Assembly (NCBI GenBank): GCA_050187875.1
Contig: JBFWXB010000025.1
Location: 5,832 to 69,831, forward strand
Reading direction: 5' to 3'
Source of the DNA: JAFKKS01 sp050187875
Lineage (GTDB): Bacteria; Pseudomonadota; Alphaproteobacteria; Rhizobiales; Xanthobacteraceae
DNA length: 64,000 bases
The notes below the pieces were generated by a model, which worked only from the letters and a program-made list of their open reading frames with translations, did not search any database and was not told the origin of the DNA. The stretch's first letter is position 1. Every line of letters starts with the position of its first letter. This document shows positions 40,142-48,305 of the stretch, one piece after another. Both the position numbers and the translations under genes were made by a program.

Positions 40142-41424
40142 CCATCACGCTGATGCTGATCAGCATGCTGGCGCTCGCGCTGATCAATGTGCCGATTGCA
40201 GTTGCGCTCGGCCTCGTCGCAATGATCGCGATCTGGGTCACGCAAGGCTCGAGCATGCTCGTCAACACTGCGCTCGTCATGTTCGACGGCGCGTCGAGCT
40301 TTCCACTGCTCGCGATCCCGCTCTTCATCCTCGCCGGCGCGATCATGAACGCGTCGTCGATCTCGCGGCGTCTGATCGCGTTCGCCTCCGCGCTGGTCGG
40401 CTTCGTGCGTGGCGGCCTGTCGATGGTCGCAATCGGCGCTTCGGTCTTCTTCGCGGAAATCTCGGGCTCGGCCGTCGCCGATGTTGCGGCGCTCGGCACC
40501 ATCCTCATTCCGGCGATGAAGCGGCGCGGCTATTCGAAGGAATGCGCGGCGGCGGTGGTTTCGTCATCGGCCAGCCTCGCGATCATCATCCCGCCGTCGA
40601 TTCCGATGATCCTCTATGCGGTGATGGCGCAGACGTCGGTCGTGAAGCTTTTCGTCGCCGGCATCGTGCCGGGGCTGATCGGCGCGATCGGGCTCGCCAT
40701 CGCGGCCTATTGGCAGGCAGTGCGATACAATTTCCCGATCGAGGAGAAGTTCCAGCTCGCGCGCGTCGTGCAGACGTTCAAGGAAGCGATCTGGGCGTTC
40801 GTCCTGCCGATTGCGATCCTCGGCTCAATCTTCGGCGGGATCGTCACGGCGACCGAGGGCGCCGGCATGGCGGTCCTCGCAGCGCTGTTCATCGGGCTTG
40901 TGATCTACCGCGACATCGATCTCAAGGAGCTGCGCAAGGCGTGTGTCGACGGCGGCATCCAGACTGCCGTGGTGATGCTTCTGGTCGCAAGCTCCGCGCT
41001 GATCGGCACCTTCCTCACGGAAGCGCAGCTGCCGCAGAAGCTGGCGACGGGCATCACCGGCCTCACGGAGAACAAATACGTCGTCCTGCTGCTGTTGAAC
41101 TTTGCTTTCTTGGTGCTCGGGATGTTCCTGCACTCGGCGGCGGCGATCATCCTCGTCATTCCGATCGTGATGCCGATGGTCAACGCGGTCGGCATCGATC
41201 CCATTCACTTCGGGCTCGTGGTGACGCTCAATCTCGCGATCGGGCAGCAGACGCCGCCGGTCGCGAGCGTGCTCATGGCGGCCTCCGCCATCGCCAAAGC
41301 GGACATCTGGCAGACGACGAAGGTCAACCTGCCGTTCATCTTCGCGCTACTCGTCGTGCTGGTGTTGAGCACCTATGTGCCGATCGTCTCGCTTGGTCTC
41401 GTGCATTTCTTTTACGGAGGGTGA
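40138..41424 (+). CDS. TRAP transporter large permease (DctM family)
   Basis: This 428-residue permease has about 12 hydrophobic helices. The N-terminus MLISMLALALINVPIAVALGL, the motif SGSAVADVAALGTILIPAMKRRGYSKECAAAV, PPSIPMILYAVMAQTSV and the C-terminal NLAIGQQTPPVASVLMAASAIA are typical of DctM. The start ATG overlaps the small-subunit stop. The gene completes a dctP-Q-M operon driven by a sodium gradient in the family. Confidence 0.95.
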   Translation: MTITLMLISMLALALINVPIAVALGLVAMIAIWVTQGSSMLVNTALVMFDGASSFPLLAIPLFILAGAIMNASSISRRLIAFASALVGFVRGGLSMVAIGASVFFAEISGSAVADVAALGTILIPAMKRRGYSKECAAAVVSSSASLAIIIPPSIPMILYAVMAQTSVVKLFVAGIVPGLIGAIGLAIAAYWQAVRYNFPIEEKFQLARVVQTFKEAIWAFVLPIAILGSIFGGIVTATEGAGMAVLAALFIGLVIYRDIDLKELRKACVDGGIQTAVVMLLVASSALIGTFLTEAQLPQKLATGITGLTENKYVVLLLLNFAFLVLGMFLHSAAAIILVIPIVMPMVNAVGIDPIHFGLVVTLNLAIGQQTPPVASVLMAASAIAKADIWQTTKVNLPFIFALLVVLVLSTYVPIVSLGLVHFFYGG

Positions 41425-41441
41425 GACGCATGTTGAGGTGT

Positions 41442-41530
41442 CGTCCCCGCGAAGGCGGGGACCCAGTAACCCCGGCCGAGCGAAATGACGCAGACCGGGA
41501 ATACTCGATGCCCGCCTTCGCGGGCATGAC
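41442..41530. repeat. Palindromic repeat, family D (copy 3)
   Basis: The arms are TCGTCCCCGCGAAGGCGGGG and CCCGCCTTCGCGGGCATGAC, with GAGCGAAATGAC in the centre. It lies between the convergent TRAP permease and FAD/Fe-S oxidase genes. Confidence 0.88.
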
Positions 41531-41539
41531 GATCGGCGG

Positions 41540-44500
41540 TTAAGCGGTCCGCTCGTCGCTCAAGCATTCCGCCAGCACGCGCACGACATGCACGGCGTTA
41601 CGGCCGGCGCCGTCGTGGATCTGATGCCGGCATGACGTGCCGTCGGCGACGATGATCGCGTCGTCCTCGGCCTTGCGGACCGCAGGCAGGAGCGAGAGTT
41701 CCGCCATCGCCTGCGAGACGTCGATGGTATCGGCGGCGTAGCCGAAGGCGCCGGCCATGCCGCAGCAGCTTGAATCGATCGTCTCGACGGCGAGATCGGG
41801 GACGAGCTTCAAGACCTTCTCCACCGCGCCCATGGCGCCAAAGGCTTTCTGATGGCAATGGCCGTGGAGGAGCGCGCGCTTGCGTGCCGCGCGCAGCGGC
41901 AAGTCGAGCTTCTTTTCCTCCGCTTCGCGTGCGAGGAATTCCTCGACCAGGAATGTCTGCGCGGCTGCCCCTTTGACGGCGTCGCCCGGCAGCATCGCCG
42001 GGATTTCGTCGCGGAAGGTGAAGAGGCAGCTCGGCTCGAGCCCGAGGATCGGGACGCCGCGTTCCAGAAATGGCGCGAACGCGGCGAGCGTGCGCTCGGC
42101 TTCGCGCTTGGCTTCGTCGACGCGGCCGACGGAAAGGAACGTACGGCCGCAGCAAAGCGGGCGCGGGATGCTGTCGTTCGGCGTTGCGACGGTCACGCGA
42201 TATCCGGCGGCGTTGAGAACGGTTAGAGCGGCGCGCAGGTTTTCCGGCTCGAAATAGCGATTGAAGGTATCGGCGAAGAGGACGACCTCTTTGCCTTCTG
42301 AAAGGGGGAGGTCGGACCGCGGAGCGGTCCGGGTGGGAGTCTCTTCGCTCTGGTCCGATAAACGCGACCCCCACCCCGACCGTCCCCCTTTTAGGGGGAG
42401 GGAGGCGCTTGCCTCCTCATCCCGGAACCAATCGCGCCGCCATTGCGGCAGCGTGCGCCGCGCGCTGAACCCCGCGAGCGCCTCCGAGAGGACGGCACCG
42501 CCCGGAAGCTTGTCGCGCAGATTGAGAAGCCATGGCACGCGCGCCGTGAGCGGTGCGTAGCGCGGCAGCCAGCCAATAATACGATCACGCAGCGACAGTC
42601 CGTACTTCTGCGCCCGCGCCGCCTGCACCTCGATCTTCATGCGCGCCATGTCGACGCCCGTCGGGCATTCGCGCCGGCACGCTTTGCAGGAAACGCAAAG
42701 TTTCAGTGTGTCCGCGACCGCGTCGGAGGTGAAGGCGTCGGCGCCCAGCTGGCCGGAGATCGCAAGGCGCAGCGTGTTGGCGCGGCCGCGCGTCACGTCG
42801 CGCTCGTTGCGCGTCGCGCGGTAGGATGGGCACATCGCGCCGCCGGCGAGCTTGCGGCACGCGCCGTTGTTGTTACACATCTCGACGGCGCCCTGAAATC
42901 CTCCGGCGGCGCCGGGATAAGCGGACCAGTCGAGCGCGGGCTTTATTTGCGCCGGCTGATAATGCGGGCCGTAGCGGAAATTCTCCCGGTCATCGAACTT
43001 CGGCGCGCGCACGATCTTGCCGGGATTGAGGACGTGCGCCGGATCGAAGCGATCCTTTACCTCCTCGAAGGCGCGCACGAGCTTCGGGCCGAACATCGTT
43101 TCGTGGAACTCGGAGCGCACGAGGCCGTCGCCGTGCTCGCCAGAATGCGAGCCCTTGTATTCGCGCACCATGGCGAAGGCTTCTTCGGCGATGGCGCGCA
43201 TCGCCTTCACATCCTTGTCGAGCCGCAAATTGAGCACGGGCCGCACGTGCAGGCAGCCGACGGAGGCATGCGCATACCAGGTGCCGCGCGTGCCGTGCTT
43301 CTCGAAGATATCAGTCAGCCGCGACGTATAATCGGCGAGATGCTCGAGCGGCACCGCGCAGTCCTCAACGAAGGAGATCGGCTTTCGCGCCTCCTTCATC
43401 GACATCATGATGTTGAGGCCGGAGGTGCGGATATCGGCGATCGCCGTCTGCAGCGCCGGATCGAGCACATCGACCACGCCGCCGTAATGCGCCCCGGTCT
43501 TGTCCCAGGCGAAGCCGAGATCGCCCATCTGCGCGTGCAGACGGCTAAGCTTGCGAGCGTTTTTCTCCTCGCCGTCGTCGAACTCGACGAGCAGGAGCGC
43601 TTGCGGCGCGCCGCGTACGAACTGCGCCAGCGTTGGGCGGAACATCGCGATCTCGCTCGCGAGGTCGATCATGGTCGCGTCGACAAGCTCGACGGCGATG
43701 GGATTGAGCTTCACGAGGTGCTGCGCGGCATCCATCGCTTCGTGGAAGCTGCCGAAGTGGCAGACGCCGAGCGCGCGCTTGCCGAGCAACGGCCAGAGCT
43801 TGATCTCGATACGCTTGGAGAAGGCGAGGGTGCCTTCGGAGCCGACGAGGATATGCGCGAGATTGATCTCGTTGCGGCCGGGCACGAGCGCGTCGAGATT
43901 GTAGCCGCCGACGCGGCGCTGCACTTTCGGATAGCGCGCGGCGATCTCGTTCTTCTCGCGCGCGGCGATGCCGAGGAGGTCTTGTGCGAGCGGCTTGAGC
44001 GGCGAGGATGCGGGAAGGTCCGAAAGGTCCGGTGCGACAGAACCGAAATGTGCCGCCGTCCCGTCGGTCAGCACCGCGTCCATCGACAGCGTGTTGTCGC
44101 GCATGGTTCCGTAGCGCAGGGAGCGCCCGCCGCAGGAATTGTTCGCCGCCATGCCGCCGATCGTGGCGCGCGAAGCGGTCGAGACGTCGACGGGGTACCA
44201 AAGCCCGTGCGCCTTCAGCGCACGGTTGAGCTCGTCGAGCACGATGCCGGGCTCGACCACGCAGCGGCGCCCCGCGACATCCAGCTCGACGATACGGTTG
44301 AGGTGCTTGCTGCAGTCGATGACCAGGCCGCTATTCATGGTCTGGCCGCTCTGCGAGGTGCCGCCGCCGCGGGCCAGCACATTGACGCCGGCATCGCGGG
44401 CGATGGCGAGGGCGCGCTCCGCTTCCTCGGTGCTCCGCGGGACGACCACGCCAGCCGGGATCATCTGGTAGTGGGAGGCGTCGGTGGCGTAGCGGCCACG

Positions 44501-44587
44501 GCTCGCGGGATCGAACAGGACGTCGCCCGTCGTCTCCGCGCGCAGCCGGCGTTCAAGGGCTGAAGACTGTTGCGTCACAATTGCCAA
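41540..44587 (-). CDS. FAD-binding oxidase / Fe-S oxidoreductase fusion (D-lactate or glycolate dehydrogenase-like)
   Basis: The 1015-residue product combines several parts. An N-terminal FAD-binding domain (PCMH type, about 40-270: VNVLARGGGTSQSGQTMNSG, GGMAANNSCGGRSLRYG) is followed by a FAD-linked oxidase C-terminal domain (about 270-560: HSGEHGDGLVRSEF, EVKDRFDPAHVLNPGKI). Then come a ferredoxin-type segment (CVSCKACRRECPTG) and CCG domains (CCGRTFLSVG, SCCGMAGAFGY, HGHCHQKAF). This is the architecture of glycolate/D-lactate dehydrogenase fusions that feed electrons to quinone. An in-frame repeat encodes about 36 residues in the linker before the CCG part. It is divergent from the aminotransferase gene. 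Confidence 0.92.
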   Translation of the reverse strand: MAIVTQQSSALERRLRAETTGDVLFDPASRGRYATDASHYQMIPAGVVVPRSTEEAERALAIARDAGVNVLARGGGTSQSGQTMNSGLVIDCSKHLNRIVELDVAGRRCVVEPGIVLDELNRALKAHGLWYPVDVSTASRATIGGMAANNSCGGRSLRYGTMRDNTLSMDAVLTDGTAAHFGSVAPDLSDLPASSPLKPLAQDLLGIAAREKNEIAARYPKVQRRVGGYNLDALVPGRNEINLAHILVGSEGTLAFSKRIEIKLWPLLGKRALGVCHFGSFHEAMDAAQHLVKLNPIAVELVDATMIDLASEIAMFRPTLAQFVRGAPQALLLVEFDDGEEKNARKLSRLHAQMGDLGFAWDKTGAHYGGVVDVLDPALQTAIADIRTSGLNIMMSMKEARKPISFVEDCAVPLEHLADYTSRLTDIFEKHGTRGTWYAHASVGCLHVRPVLNLRLDKDVKAMRAIAEEAFAMVREYKGSHSGEHGDGLVRSEFHETMFGPKLVRAFEEVKDRFDPAHVLNPGKIVRAPKFDDRENFRYGPHYQPAQIKPALDWSAYPGAAGGFQGAVEMCNNNGACRKLAGGAMCPSYRATRNERDVTRGRANTLRLAISGQLGADAFTSDAVADTLKLCVSCKACRRECPTGVDMARMKIEVQAARAQKYGLSLRDRIIGWLPRYAPLTARVPWLLNLRDKLPGGAVLSEALAGFSARRTLPQWRRDWFRDEEASASLPLKGGRSGWGSRLSDQSEETPTRTAPRSDLPLSEGKEVVLFADTFNRYFEPENLRAALTVLNAAGYRVTVATPNDSIPRPLCCGRTFLSVGRVDEAKREAERTLAAFAPFLERGVPILGLEPSCLFTFRDEIPAMLPGDAVKGAAAQTFLVEEFLAREAEEKKLDLPLRAARKRALLHGHCHQKAFGAMGAVEKVLKLVPDLAVETIDSSCCGMAGAFGYAADTIDVSQAMAELSLLPAVRKAEDDAIIVADGTSCRHQIHDGAGRNAVHVVRVLAECLSDERTA
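42297..42405. repeat. Palindromic repeat (family A-like) inside a coding sequence
   Basis: It contains CTGAAAGGGGGAGGTCGG, GGTCCGGGTGGGAGTCTC and GACCCCCACCCCGACC, then CCCCCTTTTAGGGGGAGGG, so outer and inner arms are inverted complements. It is in the same reading frame as the flanking oxidoreductase and encodes LPLKGGRSGWG ... TAPRSDLPLSEGK without a stop. Confidence 0.85.
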
Positions 44588-44679
44588 AATGGACCGGAGG
44601 AGCGGCGGGCCGCGCGGACCTTGACTGTATCATGCATCCGGCCTTCATAACCGCAATTCACTCCCAGGAGGAACACGTC

Positions 44680-45885
44680 TTGTCCCAGAATTCCTCGCGC
44701 GTCGCCGGACGCCATTTCCTGAATATCCCCGGCCCGACGCCGGTCCCGGACCGTATTCTGCGCGCCATGGACATGCCGGTGCTCGACCATCGCGGCCCGG
44801 AATTCGCGCGGCTCGGCAAGCGCGTGCTCGAGGGCATGAAGACGATCTTCAAATGCGCGGGCCCGGTGATCATCTACCCCGCCTCAGGGACGGGCGCGTG
44901 GGAGGCGGCGCTGAGCAACTCGCTCTCGCCGGGCGACAAGGTGCTGATGATCGAGACCGGCCACTTCGCGACGCTGTGGAAGACGATGGCGACGAAACTC
45001 GGGCTTGAGCCGGAATTCATCGCCACGGATTGGCGCACCGGCGCTGACCCGAAGCTCATCGAAGCGCGGTTGCGCGAAGACAAGGCGCATACGATCAAGG
45101 CCGTGTGCGTCGTGCACAACGAAACCTCGACCGGTTGCGTCACGCATGTCGGCGAGGTGCGCAAGGCGATCGATGCGGCGAAACATCCGGCGCTTCTCAT
45201 GGCCGACACGATCTCGTCGCTCGGCTCGATCGATTACCGTCACGACGAGTGGGGTGTCGATGTCACCGTCGGCGGTTCACAGAAGGGTCTGATGCTGCCG
45301 CCGGGGCTCTCCTTCAATGCGCTCTCGGACAAGGCGCTTGCGGCGTCGAAGAACGCGAAGCTGCCGAAATCCTTCTGGGGCTGGGAGGAGATGATCGCCA
45401 ACAACAAGAACGGTTTCTTCCCCTACACGCCCGCGACCAACATGCTCTACGCGCTCGCCGAGGCGATCGACATGCTGCACGAGGAAGGCTTGGAAAACGT
45501 CTTCGCACGCCACGACCGGCATGCGGAGGCGACGCGCCGTGCGGCGAAGGCGTGGGGTCTCGAAATCTGGTGCCGCGAGCCGCGCGATTACTCCTCGTCG
45601 TTGACGACACTGCTGATGCCGGCGGGACATGACGCCGATGCCTTCCGCAAGGCGGCGCTCGCACACTTCGACGTGTCGCTTGGCACCGGGCTTTCGAAGC
45701 TCGCCGGCAAGGTGTTCCGCATCGGCCATCTCGGCGACACCAATGATCTCACGATCATTGGCGCGCTTGCGGGCGTGGAGATGGGGCTTGGTCTTGCGGG
45801 CGTGCCGCACAAGAAGGGCGGCGTGCAGGCGGCGATGGATTATTTTGCGGCCGAAGCGAAGGGGAATGCACGCGCCGCGGCCTAA
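44680..45885 (+). CDS. sgaA: Serine--glyoxylate aminotransferase
   Basis: This 401-residue PLP enzyme transfers the amino group of serine to glyoxylate, giving hydroxypyruvate and glycine; it is a serine-cycle enzyme in methylotrophs and a glyoxylate scavenger elsewhere. Features are GRHFLNIPGPTPVPDRILRAM, MDMPVLDHRGPEF, YPASGTGAWEAALSN, HNETSTGCVTHV, MADTISSLGSIDYRHDEW and the PLP lysine Lys202 in GGSQKGLMLPPGLSF. The TTG at 44680 is chosen because AGGAGG lies eight bases upstream and the family start fits. It is divergently transcribed from the FAD oxidase gene. Confidence 0.93.
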   Translation: MSQNSSRVAGRHFLNIPGPTPVPDRILRAMDMPVLDHRGPEFARLGKRVLEGMKTIFKCAGPVIIYPASGTGAWEAALSNSLSPGDKVLMIETGHFATLWKTMATKLGLEPEFIATDWRTGADPKLIEARLREDKAHTIKAVCVVHNETSTGCVTHVGEVRKAIDAAKHPALLMADTISSLGSIDYRHDEWGVDVTVGGSQKGLMLPPGLSFNALSDKALAASKNAKLPKSFWGWEEMIANNKNGFFPYTPATNMLYALAEAIDMLHEEGLENVFARHDRHAEATRRAAKAWGLEIWCREPRDYSSSLTTLLMPAGHDADAFRKAALAHFDVSLGTGLSKLAGKVFRIGHLGDTNDLTIIGALAGVEMGLGLAGVPHKKGGVQAAMDYFAAEAKGNARAAA

Positions 45886-45920
45886 CCGCCGACGCGTTTA
45901 TGATGGAGCGCTGCACGGCG

Positions 45921-46067
45921 TCAGATGACGGTGCTCCACAGAATCGCGAGCACGACCACCGCGAGAAAGGTGCTGACGGCAAGAATGGCCAGCACAGGCC
46001 GGTCCATGAAGCCCTGCCGGGCTTCAACGCTCGACTCGACGATCTTGCCGTTCGCCTGTTTTTCCAT
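45921..46067 (-). CDS. Small single-span membrane protein, 48 residues
   Basis: A short open frame, MEKQANGKIVESSVEARQGF then DRPVLAILAVSTFLAVVVLAILWSTVI, has a hydrophilic N-terminus and one C-terminal hydrophobic helix. It has a good ribosome site (GGAGAGGG seven bases before the ATG). Its codon use fits the neighbourhood. Small proteins with a VEARQG-type motif followed by a single helix are seen in Rhizobiales, so it is likely real, but its function is unknown. Confidence 0.7.
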   Translation of the reverse strand: MEKQANGKIVESSVEARQGFMDRPVLAILAVSTFLAVVVLAILWSTVI

Positions 46068-46151
46068 GTGCCCTCTCCATGGCCACGTTGCTTGGGGACA
46101 ACGGGGCGCAATGGAGATGGGTTCCGGGATTAGCTCTGGCGGAATGTCGCG

Positions 46152-46439
46152 TCAGTAGCAGGGAACGGGGTGCATCCGGCCGTAAGGATCACGCGCGTAG
46201 CAGGGCGGCGGTGGAGGTGGGGGCGGCGGGGCAGCCGAGGCCTCGGCCGCGCCGCCGACGGCGGCGCCGACCAGGCCGCCGGCAATGGCGCCCCCAGCAC
46301 TGCGGGTCGCGAGGCCGCCGATTGCGGCGCCGGTCGCGCCGCCGAGCACCATCCCGTTCACGGGCGGCGCCTCTCGTGCGCTTCCGGCGCATCCGGCGAG
46401 TAAAAGGCCGACGGCAAGCATTGCTGCGGTCTTCAACAT
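46152..46439 (-). CDS. Lipoprotein with glycine-zipper helices
   Basis: This 95-residue protein has a lipoprotein signal (MLKTAAMLAVGLLLAGC). Glycine-rich repeats follow (VLGGATGAAIGGLATRSAGGAIAGGLVGAAVGGA), resembling glycine-zipper membrane domains. A run of nine or more prolines and a short C-terminus with two cysteines complete it. The ATG at 46439 follows GGAGGGG. Upstream Met codons are rejected because the lipobox would be buried. Envelope anchoring is inferred. Confidence 0.8.
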   Translation of the reverse strand: MLKTAAMLAVGLLLAGCAGSAREAPPVNGMVLGGATGAAIGGLATRSAGGAIAGGLVGAAVGGAAEASAAPPPPPPPPPCYARDPYGRMHPVPCY

Positions 46440-46563
46440 GGAAATCCCCTCCAGGCGCGACATCGCGCGCCCTGTCCCAAGACCATCGGAAAATGACCGC
46501 AACAAGGACAAGAGACGGAGAGGTGTTGATTGTTCGCCTGACGCCGGGGAGGTGGGCGCGCCC

Positions 46564-47106
46564 TCAGGTGTCGACGAGGACGGCGCGGGTCGTTCGGTCC
46601 GGTCCGAAGTCGTCGGACCCTTCGATCTGCATGAGCTCGGCCAGACGCCCGCGCGCGCGGTTAACGCGGCTTTTGATCGTGCCGACGGCACAGCCGCAAA
46701 TTTCGGCCGCCTCCTCGTAAGAGAAGCCCGAGGCGCCGACGAGGATCAATGCTTCGCGCTGGTCCGGCGGCAGCTTACCGAGCGCGACGCGAAACTCTTC
46801 GAACTCGACACGGCCAACTTGCTCCGGCTGCGACTTGAGGGATTCCGCGTAACTGCCGTCGGTGTCTTCGACCTCGCGACGGCGCTTGCGATACTCCGAG
46901 CGGAACAAGTTGCGCAGGATCGTGAACAGCCACGCCGACATGTTCGTCCCCGGCTGGAACGAGTTGATGTTGGCGAGCGCGCGTAGCAACGTTTCCTGTA
47001 CGAGGTCGTCGGCGCGGTCGACATTGCCGGACAACGAGATCGCGAAGGCGCGAAGGCTCGGCACCGCGGCAAGGACGGCTTCACGAACTGATGGGTCCAA
47101 TTTCAT
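46564..47106 (-). CDS. ecfG: EcfG-type RNA polymerase sigma factor
   Basis: This 180-residue ECF sigma factor is the output of the alphaproteobacterial general stress response. Region 2 (DRADDLVQETLLRALANINSFQPGTNMSAWLFTILRNLFRSEYRKRRRE) and region 4 (LPPDQREALILVGASGFSYEEAAEICGCAVGTIKSRVNRARGRLAEL) are intact. Its ATG follows the nepR stop directly (TAAATG), so the two are coupled. NepR binding keeps it inactive until phosphorylated PhyR titrates NepR. An EcfG-like promoter in front of nepR suggests self-activation. Confidence 0.96.
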   Translation of the reverse strand: MKLDPSVREAVLAAVPSLRAFAISLSGNVDRADDLVQETLLRALANINSFQPGTNMSAWLFTILRNLFRSEYRKRRREVEDTDGSYAESLKSQPEQVGRVEFEEFRVALGKLPPDQREALILVGASGFSYEEAAEICGCAVGTIKSRVNRARGRLAELMQIEGSDDFGPDRTTRAVLVDT

Positions 47107-47319
47107 TTAACGGCGCTCTCCGTCATCCTTATCTTCAAGGCGCCGGAGGAGATCCACAAAACGGTCAGGCACACCCTGATCTAGGACGTCGTCGTAAAGA
47201 GCGCGAAGTTGTTCGCCTATTTTTGATTGAATCTCGCGTCCAAGACTGGCTTCGCTTTGCACTGACCCAAACTCTATTTTACCCATTGGCAATCCGCGTC
47301 GGACGGGCTTCTTATTCAT
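47107..47319 (-). CDS. nepR: Anti-sigma factor NepR
   Basis: This 70-residue NepR binds EcfG and is released by phospho-PhyR. The conserved core is IQSKIGEQLRALYDDVLDQGVPDRFVDLLRRL, which forms the two helices used for binding. The N-terminus (MNKKPVRRGLP) is basic. The ATG at 47319 is preferred; an ATG five codons earlier at 47334 is possible. It is transcribed together with ecfG and divergently from phyR. Confidence 0.9.
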   Translation of the reverse strand: MNKKPVRRGLPMGKIEFGSVQSEASLGREIQSKIGEQLRALYDDVLDQGVPDRFVDLLRRLEDKDDGERR

Positions 47320-47382
47320 CACGATCAACCCCATCTCCCGCGAATGTTACGCACGCGGGACCCCCATAGTGTGGCTGGTATA

Positions 47383-47407
47383 AACGCCCTGATCGGCGCT
47401 TGGTTCC
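47383..47407 (-). promoter_or_regulatory. EcfG-type promoter for nepR-ecfG
   Basis: On the minus strand GGAAC (47407-47403), a 16-base spacer and CGTT (47386-47383) match the EcfG consensus GGAAC-N16/17-CGTT exactly. It lies 64 bases before the nepR start. Confidence 0.8.
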
Positions 47408-47414
47408 TAATAAG

Positions 47415-47439
47415 GGAACCTTTATTTTGTTCGCATGTT
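47415..47439 (+). promoter_or_regulatory. EcfG-type promoter for phyR
   Basis: GGAAC (47415-47419) followed after 16 bases by TGTT (47436-47439). The -10 differs at one position from CGTT. Start codon 28 bases downstream. It is divergent from, and does not overlap, the nepR promoter. Confidence 0.6.
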
Positions 47440-47466
47440 ATGAGGCAAGCACCAGGGAGCCCTTAA

Positions 47467-48273
47467 GTGTCCGCAGCCCAAGCCGTCGCCCAGCACCTTC
47501 CGTTTCTGCGTCGCTATGCCCGCGCCCTCTCCGGCAGCCAAGGGTCGGGGGACGCCTATGTGACTGCGACTTTAGAAGGGGTCATCGCCGATCCTAAGGC
47601 CCTGGAGGACCCCGCAGGCGTACGGGTCGCCCTTTATCGGATGTTCACCTCGATTTGGAATTCGGTCTCGGTCAATGACCAGACCGAGCCCGCGGATGCC
47701 GGCCTGCCGGCCGAACAGCGGCTCGGGCAGATCACGGCGCGCCCCCGGCAGGCCTTCCTGCTGGTGTCGCTCGAGGGCTTCTCGGAGGCGGACGCGGCGC
47801 AGGTTCTGGGCACCGACGTCAACGGAATCCGCAAACTCGTCGAGGAAGCCGGACGCGAACTCGCGGCCGAGATCGCAACCGATGTTCTGATCATCGAGGA
47901 CGAGACCTTCATTGCCATGGATCTCGAGGGTCTCGTGCAAAGCCTCGGCCATCGTGTGATCGGCGTTGCGCGCACGCACGCGGAGGCGCTCGCGCTCGGC
48001 AAGACGTCGCGGCCGGGATTGATTCTCGCCGACATTCAGCTTGCCGACGGCAGCTCCGGTCTCGACGCGGTCAATGATCTCCTGCGCACCTTCGAGGTGC
48101 CGGTGATCTTCATCACCGCCTATCCGGAGCGCTTCCTCACCGGTGAGCGGCCTGAGCCGGCGTTCCTCATCGCCAAGCCGTTCCAACCGGCGACGGTCTC
48201 CGCCGTGATCAGTCAAGCGCTGTTCTTCGTGCGCAATGCGAAGCGCACCGAACCGCGCCGCGCGGCTGGCTGA
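47467..48273 (+). CDS. phyR: Response regulator PhyR
   Basis: This 268-residue anti-anti-sigma response regulator has a sigma-factor-like N-terminal domain (about 1-130, LPFLRRYARALSGSQGSGDAYV, AQVLGTDVNGIRKLVEEAGRELAAEI), a decoy for NepR. The receiver domain (about 138-260) has Asp189 in GLILADIQLADGSSGLDAV and the switch residues ITAYPERFLTG and IAKPFQPATV. Phosphorylation exposes the sigma-like domain, which captures NepR. The GTG at 47467 follows CAGGGAG. Together with nepR and ecfG it forms the complete general stress response core. Confidence 0.96.
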   Translation: MSAAQAVAQHLPFLRRYARALSGSQGSGDAYVTATLEGVIADPKALEDPAGVRVALYRMFTSIWNSVSVNDQTEPADAGLPAEQRLGQITARPRQAFLLVSLEGFSEADAAQVLGTDVNGIRKLVEEAGRELAAEIATDVLIIEDETFIAMDLEGLVQSLGHRVIGVARTHAEALALGKTSRPGLILADIQLADGSSGLDAVNDLLRTFEVPVIFITAYPERFLTGERPEPAFLIAKPFQPATVSAVISQALFFVRNAKRTEPRRAAG

Positions 48274-48305
48274 CTCAAGCTTACGCGCGTTTGAGGAGGA
48301 GAGGT

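Noticed and set aside
42443..44563. 706-residue open frame on the plus strand
   Set aside because: It lies antisense inside the FAD/Fe-S oxidase, whose motifs are strong; the composition is a shadow pattern.
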